Source: Prevotella communis
GTDB lineage: Bacteria; Bacteroidota; Bacteroidia; Bacteroidales; Bacteroidaceae
Length of the DNA stretch: 64,000 nucleotides
Direction: 5' to 3'
Assembly: GCF_022024115.1 (NCBI RefSeq)
Contig: NZ_CP091792.1
Coordinates: forward strand, 496,001-560,000
In this document: piece after piece, positions 46,876-55,644 of the stretch
How positions within the stretch are numbered: the first letter of the stretch is position 1
Layout of the letters: every line of letters begins with the position of its first letter
The notes under the pieces: model-generated
Database searches by the model: none
Told to the model about the DNA's origin: nothing
Seen by the model: only the letters and a program-made list of their open reading frames with translations
Position numbers and translations under genes: made by a program

Positions 46876-47694
46876 ATGGCAAGAACAAATTTTGAACAGT
46901 TGCTGCAGGCTGGCTGCCACTTTGGCCACCTGAAGCGTAAGTGGAACCCCGCCATGGCTCCCTACATCTACACTGAGCGTAATGGTATTCACATCATCGA
47001 CCTGCACAAGACCGTGCTGAAGGTTGACGATGCTGCAGAGGCTTTGAAGAACATTGCTCGTCAGGGTAAGAAAATCCTCTTCGTAGGTACTAAGAAACAG
47101 ACTAAGGAAGTGATTGCCGAGAAGGCAACTAGCGTAAATATGCCTTATGTAATTGAGCGTTGGCCCGGTGGTATGCTCACCAACTTCCCCACCATCCGCA
47201 AGGCTGTGAAGAAGATGGCCAATATCGATAAGCTGATGCAGGACGGTACATATGGTAACCTGTCTAAGCGTGAGCTGCTGCAGATTACCCGTCAGCGTGC
47301 TAAGCTGGAGAAGAACCTCGGTTCTATCGCCGACCTGACTCGTCTTCCTAGCGCTCTGTTCGTCATCGACGTGATGAAGGAGAATATCGCTGTCAAGGAG
47401 GCTAACCGTCTGGGTATCCCCGTGTTCGGTATCGTTGATACCAACAGCGATCCTAAGAACATCGACTACGTGATTCCCGCAAACGATGACGCTAAGGATA
47501 GCGTAGAGGTAATCCTCAACGCTTGCTGCGCTGCTATCGCTGAGGGTCTCGAGGAGCGTAAGGCTGAGAAGGCCGACGAGAAGGCTGCTGAGGCTCAGGC
47601 TGAGGCAGAGGCTGTTGAGGCTAAGCCCAAGCGTGTTCGCAAGGCTCGCAAGGAAGAGGCTCCCGCAGAGGAGGCTGCTCCTGCTGCAGAGTAA
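46876..47694 (+). CDS. rpsB: Small ribosomal subunit protein uS2
   Basis: Ribosomal protein of 272 aa from the ATG at 46876; the same frame is open back into rpsI but that part is not S2-like. The S2 core is FEQLLQAGCHFGHLKRKWNPAM...YIYTERNGIHIIDL, FVGTKKQTKEVIAEKA, RWPGGMLTNFPTI and IPVFGIVDTNSDPKNIDYVIPANDDA. A C-terminal extension of about 45 residues is almost all Ala, Glu and Lys/Arg and is probably disordered; such tails occur in other Bacteroidales S2 proteins. An octamer tract separates it from tsf. Confidence 0.97.
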   Translation: MARTNFEQLLQAGCHFGHLKRKWNPAMAPYIYTERNGIHIIDLHKTVLKVDDAAEALKNIARQGKKILFVGTKKQTKEVIAEKATSVNMPYVIERWPGGMLTNFPTIRKAVKKMANIDKLMQDGTYGNLSKRELLQITRQRAKLEKNLGSIADLTRLPSALFVIDVMKENIAVKEANRLGIPVFGIVDTNSDPKNIDYVIPANDDAKDSVEVILNACCAAIAEGLEERKAEKADEKAAEAQAEAEAVEAKPKRVRKARKEEAPAEEAAPAAE

Positions 47695-47701
47695 TCATTT
47701 C

Positions 47702-47731
47702 GCGATAACGTGATAACGTATAACGTATAAC
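47702..47731 (+). repeat. Octamer/heptamer tract between rpsB and tsf
   Basis: GCGATAAC-like start, then GTGATAAC, GTATAAC, GTATAAC: the GNNATAAC family with two units shortened to 7 bp. It ends 17 nt before the tsf ATG. Confidence 0.75.
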
Positions 47732-47748
47732 GAAAAATTAAAGAAAAA

Positions 47749-48744
47749 ATGGCAATTTCAATTGACGATATCAAAAAGCTTCGCGCTATGACTGGCGCAG
47801 GTCTGGCTGATGTAAAGAAGGCTCTGACTGAGGCTGAAGGTGATTTCGACCGTGCTAAGGAGTTGCTCCGCGAGCGTGGTTTGGCTATCGCTGCTAAGCG
47901 TTCTGACCGTGAGACTTCAAACGGTTGTGTACTGACAAAGGTAGAGAATGGCTTCGCTGCTATCATCGCCTTGAAGTGTGAGACCGACTTCGTTGCTAAC
48001 GGTGCTGACTTTATCGCCCTGACCAAGAGCATCCTTGATGCTGCTGTAGCTAACAAGTGTAAGACCATCGATGAGGTGAAGAACCTCGACATCAACGGTC
48101 AGACCGCTCAGGAGGCTGTAACACAGCGTTCAGGTATCACTGGTGAGAAGATGGAGCTCGATGGCTACCAGATTCTCGAGGGTGCCAACATCGAGGCATA
48201 CGACCACATGGGTAAGCACACTCTGTGCACCATGGTTCAGACCAACAAGGAGAATGCTGAGGTAGGTCACAAGCTGGCTATGCAGGTGGCTGCCATGAAG
48301 CCCGTTGCTCTGAATGCAGAGGCTGTTGACCAGAAGATTCTTGACGAGGAATACAAGACTGCTGTAGAGAAGACTAAGCTCGAGCAGGTTGAGAAGTTCG
48401 TTGAGATGAAGCTTAAGAAGGCTGGCTTGAACCCCAACCTTGTTGACAGCGAAGACCACATCGAGAGCAATGTCAATAAGGGCTGGCTTACTAAGGAGCA
48501 GGCTGATGAGGCTCGTAAGATTATCGCTGATGCAAAAGCAGAGGGTGAGGCTCAGCTGAAGATGCCTATGATCGAGAACATCGCTAAGGGACGTGTAAAC
48601 AAGTTCTTGAAGGAGAACTGCCTGATTGATCAGGAGTTCCAGTTTGGTGATGGCGATAAGGCTACTGTAGCTCAGTGGGTGAAGGCTCAGGACAAGGAGC
48701 TGGACATCACTGCTTTCCGTCGCTTTACTCTGGCTGCTGAGTAA
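47749..48744 (+). CDS. tsf: Elongation factor Ts
   Basis: Protein of 331 aa that exchanges nucleotide on EF-Tu. The N-terminal UBA-like domain (DIKKLRAMTGAGLADVKKALTEAEGDFDRAKELLRERG) contains the EF-Tu contact region, and the core has LKCETDFVANGADF, the TDFV motif that reaches the EF-Tu magnesium site. Slightly longer than E. coli EF-Ts, as usual in Bacteroidales. Last gene of the ribosomal operon, ending at a strong terminator. Confidence 0.97.
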   Translation: MAISIDDIKKLRAMTGAGLADVKKALTEAEGDFDRAKELLRERGLAIAAKRSDRETSNGCVLTKVENGFAAIIALKCETDFVANGADFIALTKSILDAAVANKCKTIDEVKNLDINGQTAQEAVTQRSGITGEKMELDGYQILEGANIEAYDHMGKHTLCTMVQTNKENAEVGHKLAMQVAAMKPVALNAEAVDQKILDEEYKTAVEKTKLEQVEKFVEMKLKKAGLNPNLVDSEDHIESNVNKGWLTKEQADEARKIIADAKAEGEAQLKMPMIENIAKGRVNKFLKENCLIDQEFQFGDGDKATVAQWVKAQDKELDITAFRRFTLAAE

Positions 48745-48772
48745 TTTTGCCCGAATAGCGTAAATAATGATA

Positions 48773-48810
48773 AATCAGCACTACCTGACAGGTGGTGCTG
48801 ATTTTTTTTA
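48773..48810 (+). terminator. Terminator of the rplM-tsf operon
   Basis: AATCAGCAC, T, ACCT pair with AGGT, G, GTGCTGATT around GAC (48773-48803), followed by a run of T. On the minus strand the A-rich flank makes it usable for the convergent esterase gene as well. Confidence 0.9.
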
Positions 48811-48812
48811 TG

Positions 48813-49622
48813 TTAATCGTCTATGACTTCCGGGTCTGGCAGGTTACGGTCCATGTCGCTATAAGCTCCTTTCAAATCCGAATTCGTAATACTATATTCA
48901 CGACAGAGAGGACGGTCCTTGTCTTTCAGACTATGCCGGAAGAGCCACTCGTAGGTACGTTTCAGGTAGAATGCGCGAGCCAATGCACCATGGTTGGCTC
49001 CTGGAAGCCAGTCGTAACGCAGTCTGCTATCGTTATGAGCATCTTCAAGTGCTTTGACAATTCGTTTGGACTCTTTAATGCCTACTGCCCTGTCTGCTGT
49101 TCCATGAAGAATCCATAAAGGGAGTTTGCCAAGTCCTTGCAGATCCTTTAGTGTTGAACCGCCGCATAGAGCCATTGCGGCAGCCACCTTTTCGGGGTAA
49201 GTACCTGCAAAGTCCAGTGTGCCATAGCCTCCCAGACTCATGCCTAAGACATAGACGCGTGTGCTGTCAGCAGGGTAGTTTTTCAAGGTCCACTCTAAAA
49301 CATCGTTGATTTTCTTGGGATTCCATGCACCACCGGGATTCTGTGGCACAATGACCAGTGCCGGAATCTCACGGCCTTTGACAATGGCATCCAAAGGTCC
49401 ATAGCGGCGTGAACGGTTCAGGTCACGACTGCACAGGCTGGCGCCGTGAAGGAAGATAATCACAGGTGTGCTTTCCTGAGAATAATAATAGTCCTCTGGC
49501 GTGTATATCCAGAAATCATAACCACCGGGTATTACCTTTCGATTGGCCATCAGGTAATCATACTGTGCTGAGATGTTAAGCCAGCACAGAAGAGATAAAA
49601 TGAGTGTTACGATACGTTTCAT
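48813..49622 (-). CDS. Secreted alpha/beta-hydrolase (esterase/feruloyl-esterase-like)
   Basis: Protein of 269 aa from the ATG at 49622, signal peptide MKRIVTLILSLLCWLNISAQ. The nucleophile elbow is LGMSLGGYGTLDF (Ser), with the acid in ILHGTADRAVGI (Asp) and the base in PGANHGAL (His); the oxyanion region is IIFLHGASLCS. This is the dienelactone-hydrolase/prolyl-oligopeptidase-like group often found as esterase in Bacteroidales; acetyl- or feruloyl-esterase activity on plant polysaccharide is possible. The ATG at 49640 is upstream of the -7 element (TACATTTG, 49628-49635), so 49622 is preferred and its mRNA should be nearly leaderless. Confidence 0.82.
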   Translation of the reverse strand: MKRIVTLILSLLCWLNISAQYDYLMANRKVIPGGYDFWIYTPEDYYYSQESTPVIIFLHGASLCSRDLNRSRRYGPLDAIVKGREIPALVIVPQNPGGAWNPKKINDVLEWTLKNYPADSTRVYVLGMSLGGYGTLDFAGTYPEKVAAAMALCGGSTLKDLQGLGKLPLWILHGTADRAVGIKESKRIVKALEDAHNDSRLRYDWLPGANHGALARAFYLKRTYEWLFRHSLKDKDRPLCREYSITNSDLKGAYSDMDRNLPDPEVIDD

Positions 49623-49627
49623 GCGTG

Positions 49628-49635
49628 CAAATGTA
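49628..49635 (-). promoter_or_regulatory. -7 element of the esterase gene, placed for a leaderless mRNA
   Basis: TACATTTG on the minus strand, 5 nt before the ATG at 49622. The only upstream TTTG is 24 nt away, so the -33 match is poor. Confidence 0.45.
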
Positions 49636-49653
49636 CGCATTTTCTCTGAAAAG

Positions 49654-49685
49654 TTTGCTCAAATCAAGTAAAAATATTAGTTTTG
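49654..49685 (+). promoter_or_regulatory. Promoter of the FAH gene - T9SS operon
   Basis: TTTG (49654-49657), 20-nt spacer, TAGTTTTG (49678-49685), 22 nt before the ATG at 49708. Possible start of a transcript running through porU, porV, ispF and the TPR regulator. Confidence 0.65.
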
Positions 49686-49707
49686 TAGGCTCAAAACGAA
49701 AGAAGAT

Positions 49708-50325
49708 ATGAAGATTTTTGCTGTAGGAATGAATTATGCACTGCACAATAAAGAGTTGGATGGTGCGTTATATAAACCAGAGAAGCCTGTAATTTTCACG
49801 AAAGCTGATTCTGCTTTATTGAAGGACGGAAAGCCGTTTTTTATCCCCGACTGGTCCGAGCGTGTGGATTACGAGACGGAATTGGTTGTCCGAATATGTC
49901 GTCTGGGTAAAGGCATTCCCGTACGCTTTGCTCATCGTTATTATGATGCGGTGACAGTGGGGATTGATTTTACAGCTCGCGACTGGCAGGAAGAGTCTCG
50001 TAAGAATGGCCAGCCATGGGAGATTTGTAAGGGCTTCGACGGCTCCGCTGTGATAGGTCAGTGGGTTGAAAAGGAGAAATTCCGTGATGTTCAGGCCCTG
50101 CATTTTCATTTGGATATCAATGGTAATACGGTGCAGGAAGGCTGTTCAAGCGATATGCTCTATAAGGTGGACGAGTTGATTAGTTATATCTCAACCTATT
50201 TCACATTGAAGACGGGCGACCTCTTATATACAGGAACCCCTGTTGGTGTTGGTCCGGTAAAGATTAACGACCACTTGGAAGGTTGGCTGGAAGACCGTAA
50301 GGTGCTGGAATTTGATTGTAAGTAA
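49708..50325 (+). CDS. Fumarylacetoacetate hydrolase-family protein
   Basis: Cytoplasmic protein of 205 aa. FAH-family blocks: KIFAVGMNYALHNKEL, PVIFTKADSALLKDGKPFFIPDW, DYETELVVRICRLGKGI (metal-binding Glu residues), VGIDFTARDWQEESRKNGQPWEICKGFD and TGDLLYTGTPVGVGPVKINDHLEGWLE. It is the single-domain YcgM-like form, which hydrolyses acylpyruvates or decarboxylates oxaloacetate. It precedes porU by only 5 bp, an association seen in several Prevotella and Bacteroides genomes in my recollection. Confidence 0.9.
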   Translation: MKIFAVGMNYALHNKELDGALYKPEKPVIFTKADSALLKDGKPFFIPDWSERVDYETELVVRICRLGKGIPVRFAHRYYDAVTVGIDFTARDWQEESRKNGQPWEICKGFDGSAVIGQWVEKEKFRDVQALHFHLDINGNTVQEGCSSDMLYKVDELISYISTYFTLKTGDLLYTGTPVGVGPVKINDHLEGWLEDRKVLEFDCK

Positions 50326-50330
50326 GACTG

Positions 50331-53300
50331 ATGAGAAGATTTTTTCTGATTTGGCTGATGATGATATGTGGCATGGTTTCTACTATGGCACAGGGTTTTT
50401 ATAATCTCACAGCCGAGGAAGTTAAAATCGACTCTTTGTTGCCTTTCGTCAATTACTCGTGGCCTTTGGGAGGTAATTATGCAGACTCGACTTATGAGGT
50501 GAGAATTGCTTATCCGGAGTTTCTGGATATGGCAGAGGAAGACGTTAATCGTTATCATGCCATTACTACTGAACAACTGCCAGAGTTGCCGCGGATACAG
50601 CAATATGTAGGTGTGTCACGAAAGAGTGGTACTTTGTATGCCCAGTTCGTTCCACTTGTTTTTCGTGAGGGTAAATATCAGAAACTTGTGAGCTTTCAGT
50701 TGCAGGTGAAATCTGCACCTGCAGGAAAGACCCGCCGTGCGTCATCGTCGGGCGATCGTTATGCAGCCCATTCAGTTTTGTCTAGTGGGCATTGGGCTAA
50801 GATTCGTGTGCCAGAGACGGGTTTTTATCATCTGACAGACGCTTTGATTAGAAAGGCAGGATTTAAGAATCCTAAGAAAGTCAAAATATACGGTTATGGC
50901 GGAGAACTGCAACCAGAGGTACTGACTGGAGAGTATCTTTCGGAGACAGATGATTTGAAGGAAGTGGCCACGTGTACGATTAAAGGGAAAAGACTGTTTC
51001 ATGCTTCAGGACCAGTTAGCTGGGCGTCTAATACAACTCTTGCCCGTACGCGTAATCCCTATTCAGATTATGGCTATTATTTCCTGACCGAGAGCGATGA
51101 TGAACCTCTGACAGCGGATAGCGCGTCTTTTGTCAGTTCATATTATCCTTCTGCCAGTGATTATCATGACTTGTATGAGGTAGATGACTATGCTTGGTAC
51201 CACAGTGGCCGTAATCTCTATACCAGCGAGAAACTCACGGTTGGCTCTGACCGTAACATCACTTTGCCTGGCGTTCATTCCACGACGACGCAGATAAATG
51301 TAAACCTGTCATACGATTCTAAGTTTGTGGCAACGTTGTTGATGAATGGCACAACGATTGGGACGTTGACAGCATCTTCCGGGCTAACAAGTTCCGGGAC
51401 TTTGTCTGATGGTAATGCTGTTGCTACCCAGGCCAGCTGGAAATTTTTATTACCTGATTCTGTGATGAAGACCACAGACAATAAACTGACGCTTCGTCAG
51501 ACATCAGGTGGTGAAGTTCGTTTGGATTACGTGTCATTGTGCTATTCTACGCCAAAAGCGCTTACAGACTTTTCAACCTCGCTTCCAGTACCAGAGTATC
51601 TCTATGACATCACGAACCAGGACCATCACGCAGACTCGGCGGTAGATATGGTAATAATTATACCTACCAGCCAGAAGCTTCTTTCAGAGGCAGAACGCTT
51701 GAAGACGCTCCATGAGACCTATGATAGCTTGCGTGTGAGAATTGTTCCTGCAGATGAGCTTTATAATGAGTTCTCCAGTGGTACTCCAGATGCCAATGCC
51801 TATCGCCGATACATGAAGATGCTATATGATAGGGCAGGGACGGAGGCCGACCAGCCACGTTATCTGCTGCTCTTTGGAGATGGTGCTTGGGATAACCGTA
51901 TGTTGTCTAGTGGCTGGCGCAGTCTTTCACCTGATGATTTCCTGCTTTGCTACGAGAGTGAGAACTCTTTCAGTGCTACGAAGTCCTATGTGTCCGACGA
52001 TTATTACTGCTTGCTGGACGATAACGAGGGTGGCAGTATATTGAAGGATAAGTTCGATGCCGCCGTCGGTCGCTTGTCTGCTCGTACGGCCGAGGAGGCC
52101 AAGATACTGGTGGATAAGATTTATGCTTATCGTACCAATGCCTATGCTGGCGCATGGCAGAATACCTTGTGCTTCCTGGGTGATGATGGCGACCAGAACC
52201 GTCACATGCAGGATGCAGAGGCTGTTGTGAGTACGGTGAAGAGCCTTTACGCTAATTACGATATCAAAAAGATTTATTGGGATGCCTATACACGTGTGAC
52301 CTCTTCAACAGGAAATAGTTTTCCGGATGTTACGCGCCTGATTAAACAACAGCTTCAGAAAGGAGCGTTGGTGATGAACTATTCAGGACATGGTGGTCCC
52401 TCGTTGCTTTCTCATGAAGCCGTGTTGCGTATTACGGATTTTGGAGAAGCCTCTTCCTTGCGTCTCCCCTTATGGGTTACTGCCGCTTGTGATGTGGCTC
52501 CTTTTGATGGTCAGAGTGATAATATAGGTGAGACGGCAATGTTTAATAAGAAGGGTGGTTCTATTGCCTTCTACGGCACCACACGTACCGTTTATGCCTC
52601 TTACAACCGACTGCAGAATCAGTCGTTTATGAAATACCTCCTGGCCAGTAAGAACGGACGCCGACTCACTATCGGAGAAGCGGCCTACCTTGCTAAGAAT
52701 GATTTCGTGTCAGGTTCTACGGAAATGCTTACCAATAAATTGCAGTATGTCCTTTTGGGAGATCCAGCCCTGACTCTGGCCAGTCCTACGGAGCAGGCTG
52801 TTATTGATAGTATCAACGGCAAGGCTGTTGCTGATGGAATCCAGCAGCTGAAGGCTGGTTCAAAGGTAACCCTGAAAGGTCATCTGCCGGGGCATGCGGA
52901 TTTCAATGGTGTTGTCACAATTACGGTTCGTGATATCGAAGAGACCATTGTTGGTAAACAGAATGATCCGGTAGCTACAGAGACAGCCTTTGAGTTCCAA
53001 GACCGTCCGAATACCATATACAACGGTAGTGACAGTATACGTAATGGTCAGTTCTCGTTCTCTTTTGCAGTTCCCAAGGATATCAGTTATTCCGATAAAA
53101 CGGGTCTATTCCTTGTCTATGCAGTCAATAACGACAAATCATTGTCAGCTCATGGTGAGTGTGAGAGTTTCACGCTGACAGGTACTGAGGATTTGTCCAA
53201 TGACGGCGTAGGACCGTCAATCTATTGCTATCTGAATAGTGAGTCGTTTGTAAATGGCAGTACGGTGAATGCCACACCCTATTTCTATGCAGAGCTGACG

Positions 53301-53861
53301 GATAAGGACGGTATCAATGTTTCTGGCGGTATCGGTCACGATTTGGAACTCATCATTGATAATGATATGAACCTTACCTATCAACTCAATGAGCGTTTCC
53401 AATATGACTTTGGTGACTATTGCAAGGGAAAAGTTGACTATGTACTGCCGGAACTGTCGGATGGCCCGCATAAGCTCCTTTTCAGAGCTTGGGATGCACA
53501 GAATAATTCCTCTGTCGCTGAGTTGTCGTTTGTGGTGAATGCTACCCAACAGCCCACATTAAGTAACGTGATATGTACGAAGAATCCTGCTACTACATCT
53601 ACCAGTTTTGTTATCAGTCATGACCGTGCAGGAAGTGAGGTGGATGTAGAACTGGAAGTCTTCGATACTTCCGGCCGTCTGTTGTGGAGGAAGTCTGAGA
53701 CAGGTATACCTACGGATCATACTTATACGATTGATTGGGATTTGACTACAGGTAGTGGTAGCCGATTGAAGACGGGCGTCTATCTTTACCGTGTCCTGAT
53801 TAGTAATAATGGCAGCTCTAAAGCCTCGCAAGCCAAGAAATTGATTGTCCTGGGACAATAA
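50331..53861 (+). CDS. porU: Type IX secretion system sortase PorU
   Basis: Outer-membrane cysteine peptidase of 1176 aa that removes the C-terminal sorting domain of T9SS cargo and attaches cargo to A-LPS. Signal peptide, N-terminal beta domain (about 25-430), then a gingipain-like C25 domain (about 440-810) with catalytic H687 (MNYSGHGGPSLLSHE) and C720 (WVTAACDVAPFDG), followed by Ig-like/beta domains. The C-terminus (VFDTSGRLLWRKSETGI...KTGVYLYRVLISNNG...KKLIVLGQ) is itself a sorting-domain-like module. porV follows after 57 bp, the usual arrangement. Confidence 0.94.
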   Translation: MRRFFLIWLMMICGMVSTMAQGFYNLTAEEVKIDSLLPFVNYSWPLGGNYADSTYEVRIAYPEFLDMAEEDVNRYHAITTEQLPELPRIQQYVGVSRKSGTLYAQFVPLVFREGKYQKLVSFQLQVKSAPAGKTRRASSSGDRYAAHSVLSSGHWAKIRVPETGFYHLTDALIRKAGFKNPKKVKIYGYGGELQPEVLTGEYLSETDDLKEVATCTIKGKRLFHASGPVSWASNTTLARTRNPYSDYGYYFLTESDDEPLTADSASFVSSYYPSASDYHDLYEVDDYAWYHSGRNLYTSEKLTVGSDRNITLPGVHSTTTQINVNLSYDSKFVATLLMNGTTIGTLTASSGLTSSGTLSDGNAVATQASWKFLLPDSVMKTTDNKLTLRQTSGGEVRLDYVSLCYSTPKALTDFSTSLPVPEYLYDITNQDHHADSAVDMVIIIPTSQKLLSEAERLKTLHETYDSLRVRIVPADELYNEFSSGTPDANAYRRYMKMLYDRAGTEADQPRYLLLFGDGAWDNRMLSSGWRSLSPDDFLLCYESENSFSATKSYVSDDYYCLLDDNEGGSILKDKFDAAVGRLSARTAEEAKILVDKIYAYRTNAYAGAWQNTLCFLGDDGDQNRHMQDAEAVVSTVKSLYANYDIKKIYWDAYTRVTSSTGNSFPDVTRLIKQQLQKGALVMNYSGHGGPSLLSHEAVLRITDFGEASSLRLPLWVTAACDVAPFDGQSDNIGETAMFNKKGGSIAFYGTTRTVYASYNRLQNQSFMKYLLASKNGRRLTIGEAAYLAKNDFVSGSTEMLTNKLQYVLLGDPALTLASPTEQAVIDSINGKAVADGIQQLKAGSKVTLKGHLPGHADFNGVVTITVRDIEETIVGKQNDPVATETAFEFQDRPNTIYNGSDSIRNGQFSFSFAVPKDISYSDKTGLFLVYAVNNDKSLSAHGECESFTLTGTEDLSNDGVGPSIYCYLNSESFVNGSTVNATPYFYAELTDKDGINVSGGIGHDLELIIDNDMNLTYQLNERFQYDFGDYCKGKVDYVLPELSDGPHKLLFRAWDAQNNSSVAELSFVVNATQQPTLSNVICTKNPATTSTSFVISHDRAGSEVDVELEVFDTSGRLLWRKSETGIPTDHTYTIDWDLTTGSGSRLKTGVYLYRVLISNNGSSKASQAKKLIVLGQ

Positions 53862-53876
53862 ATAAGGTGTTGTTGC

Positions 53877-53908
53877 GTTATAACGATATAACGTTATTAC
53901 GTCATAAC
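53877..53908 (+). repeat. Octamer tract between porU and porV
   Basis: GTTATAAC, GATATAAC, GTTATTAC, GTCATAAC, four exact 8-bp units of the GNNATAAC family, ending 10 nt before the porV ATG. Confidence 0.9.
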
Positions 53909-53918
53909 GAAAATTACA

Positions 53919-55124
53919 ATGAAAATAAAGAAGATTCTTTTGGCAATAGGCTGTTGTTCTATGTCCTTTGTGATGGCTCATGCCGATGACAAGAACACCA
54001 CGTTCAATCCGGTGGAACATGCCGTCATATCGCAAACGATTGCCCCTGATGCCCGTGCTGCCGGTATGGGTGATGTGGGTGTGGCTACTGATCCTGATGT
54101 CAACTCTCAGTACTGGAACTTGGCAAAATACCCGTTCTGTATTAGTCGTGCTGGTGTAGCGCTCAACTACACACCTTGGTTGCGTCAGTTGGTTAATGAT
54201 ATTGACCTGGCTTATGTGGCAGGATATTATCGTATAGGCGATTATGGCGCATTGTCAGGTTCTCTGCGTTATTTCTCACTTGGTGAGGTGTATACCGATG
54301 CGGAGGGACTGGATGAGTCCATGACGGTGAAGCCTTATGAAATGGCACTTGATGTGGCTTATTCTCGTATGCTGAGTGAGACATTCTCTCTGGGTGTAGG
54401 ATTGCGCTGGATTTATAGTGACCTGCGTTATGATTATTTCAGTGAAGGTTCTAAACCAGCCTCTGCGTTTGCAGCCGATATTGCCATGTATTATAATAAC
54501 TATATGATGCTTGGCAATCGCGAATGTCAGTTGGGCCTTGGTGCTACTGTTACAAATATCGGTAGTAAGATTTCGTTCTATGGTGACGATGAGAGTCAGT
54601 TTATTCCTGCAAACTTGCGTGTAGGTGCTTCATTGTTGGTACCAGTCGACGAATACAACCGCTTCACACTCGCTTTTGATGCCAATAAACTGCTGGTTCC
54701 TACGGTTCCCACCATGCAACAGTATATTGATAAGGAGCTCGGTGGCGATGATACGAGATATAATGCTAGTGAGTATCAGCAGTATGTGCGCGAGCAATAT
54801 AGCGACATGTCGAGTATCAAGGGTATCTTCACCAGTTTCAGTGATGCTCCAGGCGGATTCAAGGAAGAACTTGAGGAGATTCAGTGGAGCGTTGGTGCCG
54901 AGTACGTGTACAATGATCAGTTCTCGCTCCGTGCCGGTTATCACCATGAGTCGGAGTCAAAGGGTAATCGAAAGTACTTTACCGTGGGTGGTGGCTTCCG
55001 CATGAATGTCTTCTCACTTGATGTGGGCTATGTCATCTCAACGGCTCAGACTAATCCCCTTGATCAGACGCTGCGTTTCACCTTGGCATTTGATATGGAT
55101 GGTCTGAAAGATCTTTTTAAGTAA
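53919..55124 (+). CDS. porV: Type IX secretion system outer-membrane protein PorV
   Basis: Outer-membrane beta-barrel of 401 aa (FadL-like fold) that shuttles cargo from the Sov translocon to the PorU complex. Signal peptide (MKIKKILLAIGCCSMSFVMAHA), then the PorV N-terminal signature ISQTIAPDARAAGMGDVGVATDPDVNSQYWNLAKYPF, barrel strands throughout, and a C-terminal aromatic strand (LRFTLAFDMDGLKDLFK). It lies directly downstream of porU, as in Porphyromonas and Prevotella. Confidence 0.94.
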   Translation: MKIKKILLAIGCCSMSFVMAHADDKNTTFNPVEHAVISQTIAPDARAAGMGDVGVATDPDVNSQYWNLAKYPFCISRAGVALNYTPWLRQLVNDIDLAYVAGYYRIGDYGALSGSLRYFSLGEVYTDAEGLDESMTVKPYEMALDVAYSRMLSETFSLGVGLRWIYSDLRYDYFSEGSKPASAFAADIAMYYNNYMMLGNRECQLGLGATVTNIGSKISFYGDDESQFIPANLRVGASLLVPVDEYNRFTLAFDANKLLVPTVPTMQQYIDKELGGDDTRYNASEYQQYVREQYSDMSSIKGIFTSFSDAPGGFKEELEEIQWSVGAEYVYNDQFSLRAGYHHESESKGNRKYFTVGGGFRMNVFSLDVGYVISTAQTNPLDQTLRFTLAFDMDGLKDLFK

Positions 55125-55128
55125 TGGT

Positions 55129-55152
55129 ATTTTAACGGGATAACGTCATAAC
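55129..55152 (+). repeat. Octamer tract between porV and ispF
   Basis: ATTTTAAC, GGGATAAC, GTCATAAC: three 8-bp units of the GNNATAAC family starting 4 bp after the porV stop and ending 12 nt before the ispF ATG. Confidence 0.7.
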
Positions 55153-55164
55153 GAATTTAATAGA

Positions 55165-55644
55165 ATGATGATTAGAGTTGGAATGGGCTATGATGTCCAT
55201 CAGTTGGTAGAAGGCCGCGACCTGTGGATGGGCGGCATTAAGTTGGAACATACTATGGGCTTGTTGGGCCATAGTGATGCCGATGTATTGATTCATGCTA
55301 TCTGTGATGCCATTCTTGGCGCAGCAAATATGCGTGATATAGGCTATCATTTCCCTGATACTTCTGCTGAAACTGACGGAATGGATAGTAAGATTATCCT
55401 CAAGAAAACTATAGAACTCATTGCCTCTAAGGGCTATCGTCTGGGTAATATCGATGCCACGATTTGTGCAGAGAAGCCTAAGATGAACCCGCATATCCCT
55501 GAGATGCAGCAGTGTATGGCGCGTGTCATAGGCTGTGACCCGGATCAGATTTCCATAAAGGCTACAACAACAGAGAAACTTGGTTTTACAGGACGGCAAG
55601 AAGGCATCTCTGCCTATGCCGTTGCGTTGATTGAAAAGATCTGA
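55165..55644 (+). CDS. ispF: 2-C-methyl-D-erythritol 2,4-cyclodiphosphate synthase
   Basis: Enzyme of 159 aa in the non-mevalonate isoprenoid pathway. Metal ligands are in GMGYDVHQLVEG (Asp, His) and LLGHSDADVLIHAICDAILGA (His), and the C-terminal ATTTEKLGFTGRQEGISAYAVALI closes the trimer active site. Normal length. The stop overlaps the start of the next gene (TGATG). Its place after porV is common in Bacteroidales and probably reflects operon history rather than function. Confidence 0.96.
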   Translation: MMIRVGMGYDVHQLVEGRDLWMGGIKLEHTMGLLGHSDADVLIHAICDAILGAANMRDIGYHFPDTSAETDGMDSKIILKKTIELIASKGYRLGNIDATICAEKPKMNPHIPEMQQCMARVIGCDPDQISIKATTTEKLGFTGRQEGISAYAVALIEKI

